Shown here: in pieces, positions 7,114 to 7,539 of the stretch
Position numbering within the stretch: position 1 is the first letter of the stretch
How the letters are laid out: each line of letters begins with the position of its first letter
Assembly: GCA_900553335.1 (NCBI GenBank)
Contig: USCU01000053.1
Location: 1-7,539 of the forward strand
Direction of reading: 5' to 3'
From: an uncultured Ruminococcus sp.
GTDB lineage: Bacteria > Bacillota > Clostridia > Oscillospirales > Ruminococcaceae
DNA length: 7,539 nucleotides
Notes under the pieces: model-generated
The model's database searches: none
What the model was told of the DNA's origin: nothing
Seen by the model: only the letters and a program-made list of their open reading frames with translations
Position numbers and translations under genes: made by a program

Positions 7114-7142
7114 ATTATACATCATTTGAATTCCAATGTCTG
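7114..7142 (-). promoter_or_regulatory. Probable promoter of the carA operon
   Basis: On the minus strand a perfect -10 TATAAT (7119-7114) is preceded at 17 bp by CAGACA (7142-7137), which matches four of six -35 bases. Transcription would start near 7107, giving a 5' UTR of about 47 nt. That is too short for a PyrR-type attenuator, and no terminator/antiterminator pair is visible in it. No terminator separates the upstream regulator gene, so readthrough from it is also possible. Confidence 0.65.
7123..7138. promoter_or_regulatory. Imperfect palindrome inside the carA promoter
   Basis: CATTTGAATTCCAATG is a 16-bp dyad centred on GAATTC with one mismatched position pair. It lies between the -35 and -10 and touches the -35. 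The placement suits a repressor operator, but it does not match an ArgR box well and I recognise no regulator for it. An AT-rich 16-mer of this kind can arise by chance. Confidence 0.3.
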
Positions 7143-7160
7143 TAAAGAAACTGTTAATTT

Positions 7161-7489
7161 TCAATTTTCATAAGTTTTAATTATTTGCATAGCGATTTGA
7201 TATTTTGTAACCCTTTTGTCCATCGCCTGCTTTTCTATATATCTGTGAGCCTGCGCTTCATCAAAGCCTAAATACTGCATAAGTGAAAACTTTGCTCTGT
7301 TCACGATACGCATTTCCTCTATTTTATTTTGAAGCTTGATATTTTCTTTTTTCAATCCGAGAAGTCTGTTTCTCGTTGCGCTTATCCACCTTAACGACTG
7401 CACGAACATAAGTCTGTTTACAGGCTTTGAAATACACAGTCCTCCGATAGCTTCAAGCTTTGCACTTGCACTTTCAAAATGCTCTGACT
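7161..7489 (-). CDS. ANTAR-domain response regulator (NasT/AmiR type), 5' end missing
   Basis: Only the last 108 or so codons are present; the frame is open through 7489, where adapter sequence begins. The visible protein starts with the end of a receiver-like domain (about 26 residues; GGLCISKPVNR matches the usual KP motif). A helical, coiled-coil-like stretch follows (LLGLKKENIKLQNKIEEMR), then an ANTAR domain: NRAKFSLMQYL, EAQAHRYIEKQAMDKR, and a C-terminal helix ending IKTYEN. ANTAR proteins bind paired RNA hairpins in mRNA leaders and prevent termination, often controlling nitrogen-related genes. The internal ATG at 7409 is not a credible start because it falls after the receiver end. 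Stop TGA is 102 bases before the carA start, same strand. Its target is unknown. Confidence 0.88.
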
Positions 7490-7539
7490 CTGTCTCTTAT
7501 ACACATCTGACGCTGCCGACGATCTACTCTGTGTAGATC
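7490..7539. other. Illumina Nextera adapter sequence, not genomic
   Basis: Bases 7490-7508 are the 19-bp Tn5 mosaic end CTGTCTCTTATACACATCT. They continue with GACGCTGCCGACGA (7509-7522, reverse complement of the Nextera read-1 adapter), an 8-base index TCTACTCT (7523-7530), and GTGTAGATC (7531-7539), the start of the reverse-complemented P5 sequence. The index is the reverse complement of AGAGTAGA, which I recall as i5 index 504. This is read-through adapter left at a contig end. Coordinates after 7489 carry no biology. Confidence 0.98.

Noticed and set aside
7100..7140. ArgR/AhrC operator near the carA promoter
   Set aside because: TGTATAATTAATAAG and the GAATTC dyad each match only part of the ARG-box pattern TGAAT-4-ATTCA. 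The region is AT-rich, so partial matches are expected.
1..7489. CRISPR array, toxin-antitoxin, defence or prophage genes
   Set aside because: I saw no spaced direct repeats, and all substantial frames are accounted for by the car-dap operon and the regulator. Apart from the IS3 relic there is no mobile-element gene.

Overview
The window is a 7.5-kb piece of a low-GC bacterial genome. The genuine sequence appears to stop near base 7489; the last 50 bases (7490-7539) are Illumina Nextera adapter. I infer a Firmicute of the class Clostridia, perhaps Ruminococcus/Oscillospiraceae-like. The grounds are AT-rich intergenic DNA, strong AAAGGA-type ribosome binding sites, consensus sigma-A promoters, a CCA-encoding tRNA, the DapL route to diaminopimelate and a stand-alone ANTAR regulator. 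No gene in the window fixes the genus. The adapter suggests a shotgun or metagenome contig.

Layout. On the + strand, a near-consensus promoter (97-124) drives a structured leader of about 94 nt, a tRNA-Leu(GAG) (225-311) and a strong terminator (335-368). Bases 369-663 hold no intact gene. They contain a hairpin that could terminate minus-strand transcription (391-431), a scrap of an IS3-family transposase with two in-frame stops (507-590), and the terminator of the minus-strand operon (582-627).

From 7059 down to 664, on the minus strand, lies one tightly packed operon: carA, carB fused in frame to dapF, and dapL. A probable promoter sits at 7114-7142, with an imperfect palindrome between its -35 and -10. 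Upstream of it is the 3' part of an ANTAR response-regulator gene, cut by the contig end.

How the genes fit together. CarA and the CarB part make carbamoyl phosphate from glutamine, bicarbonate and ATP for pyrimidine and arginine synthesis. DapL makes LL-diaminopimelate from tetrahydrodipicolinate, and the DapF part epimerises it to meso-diaminopimelate for lysine and peptidoglycan. The main surprise is that a complete CarB (about 1,050-1,064 residues) and a complete DapF (about 285 residues) share one 1,349-codon reading frame. Both keep their expected catalytic motifs. The partner of the fused DapF, DapL, is the next gene in the operon. Apart from this fusion and the mobile-element relic, the region looks like ordinary core metabolism; I do not see an undescribed defence or mobile system.
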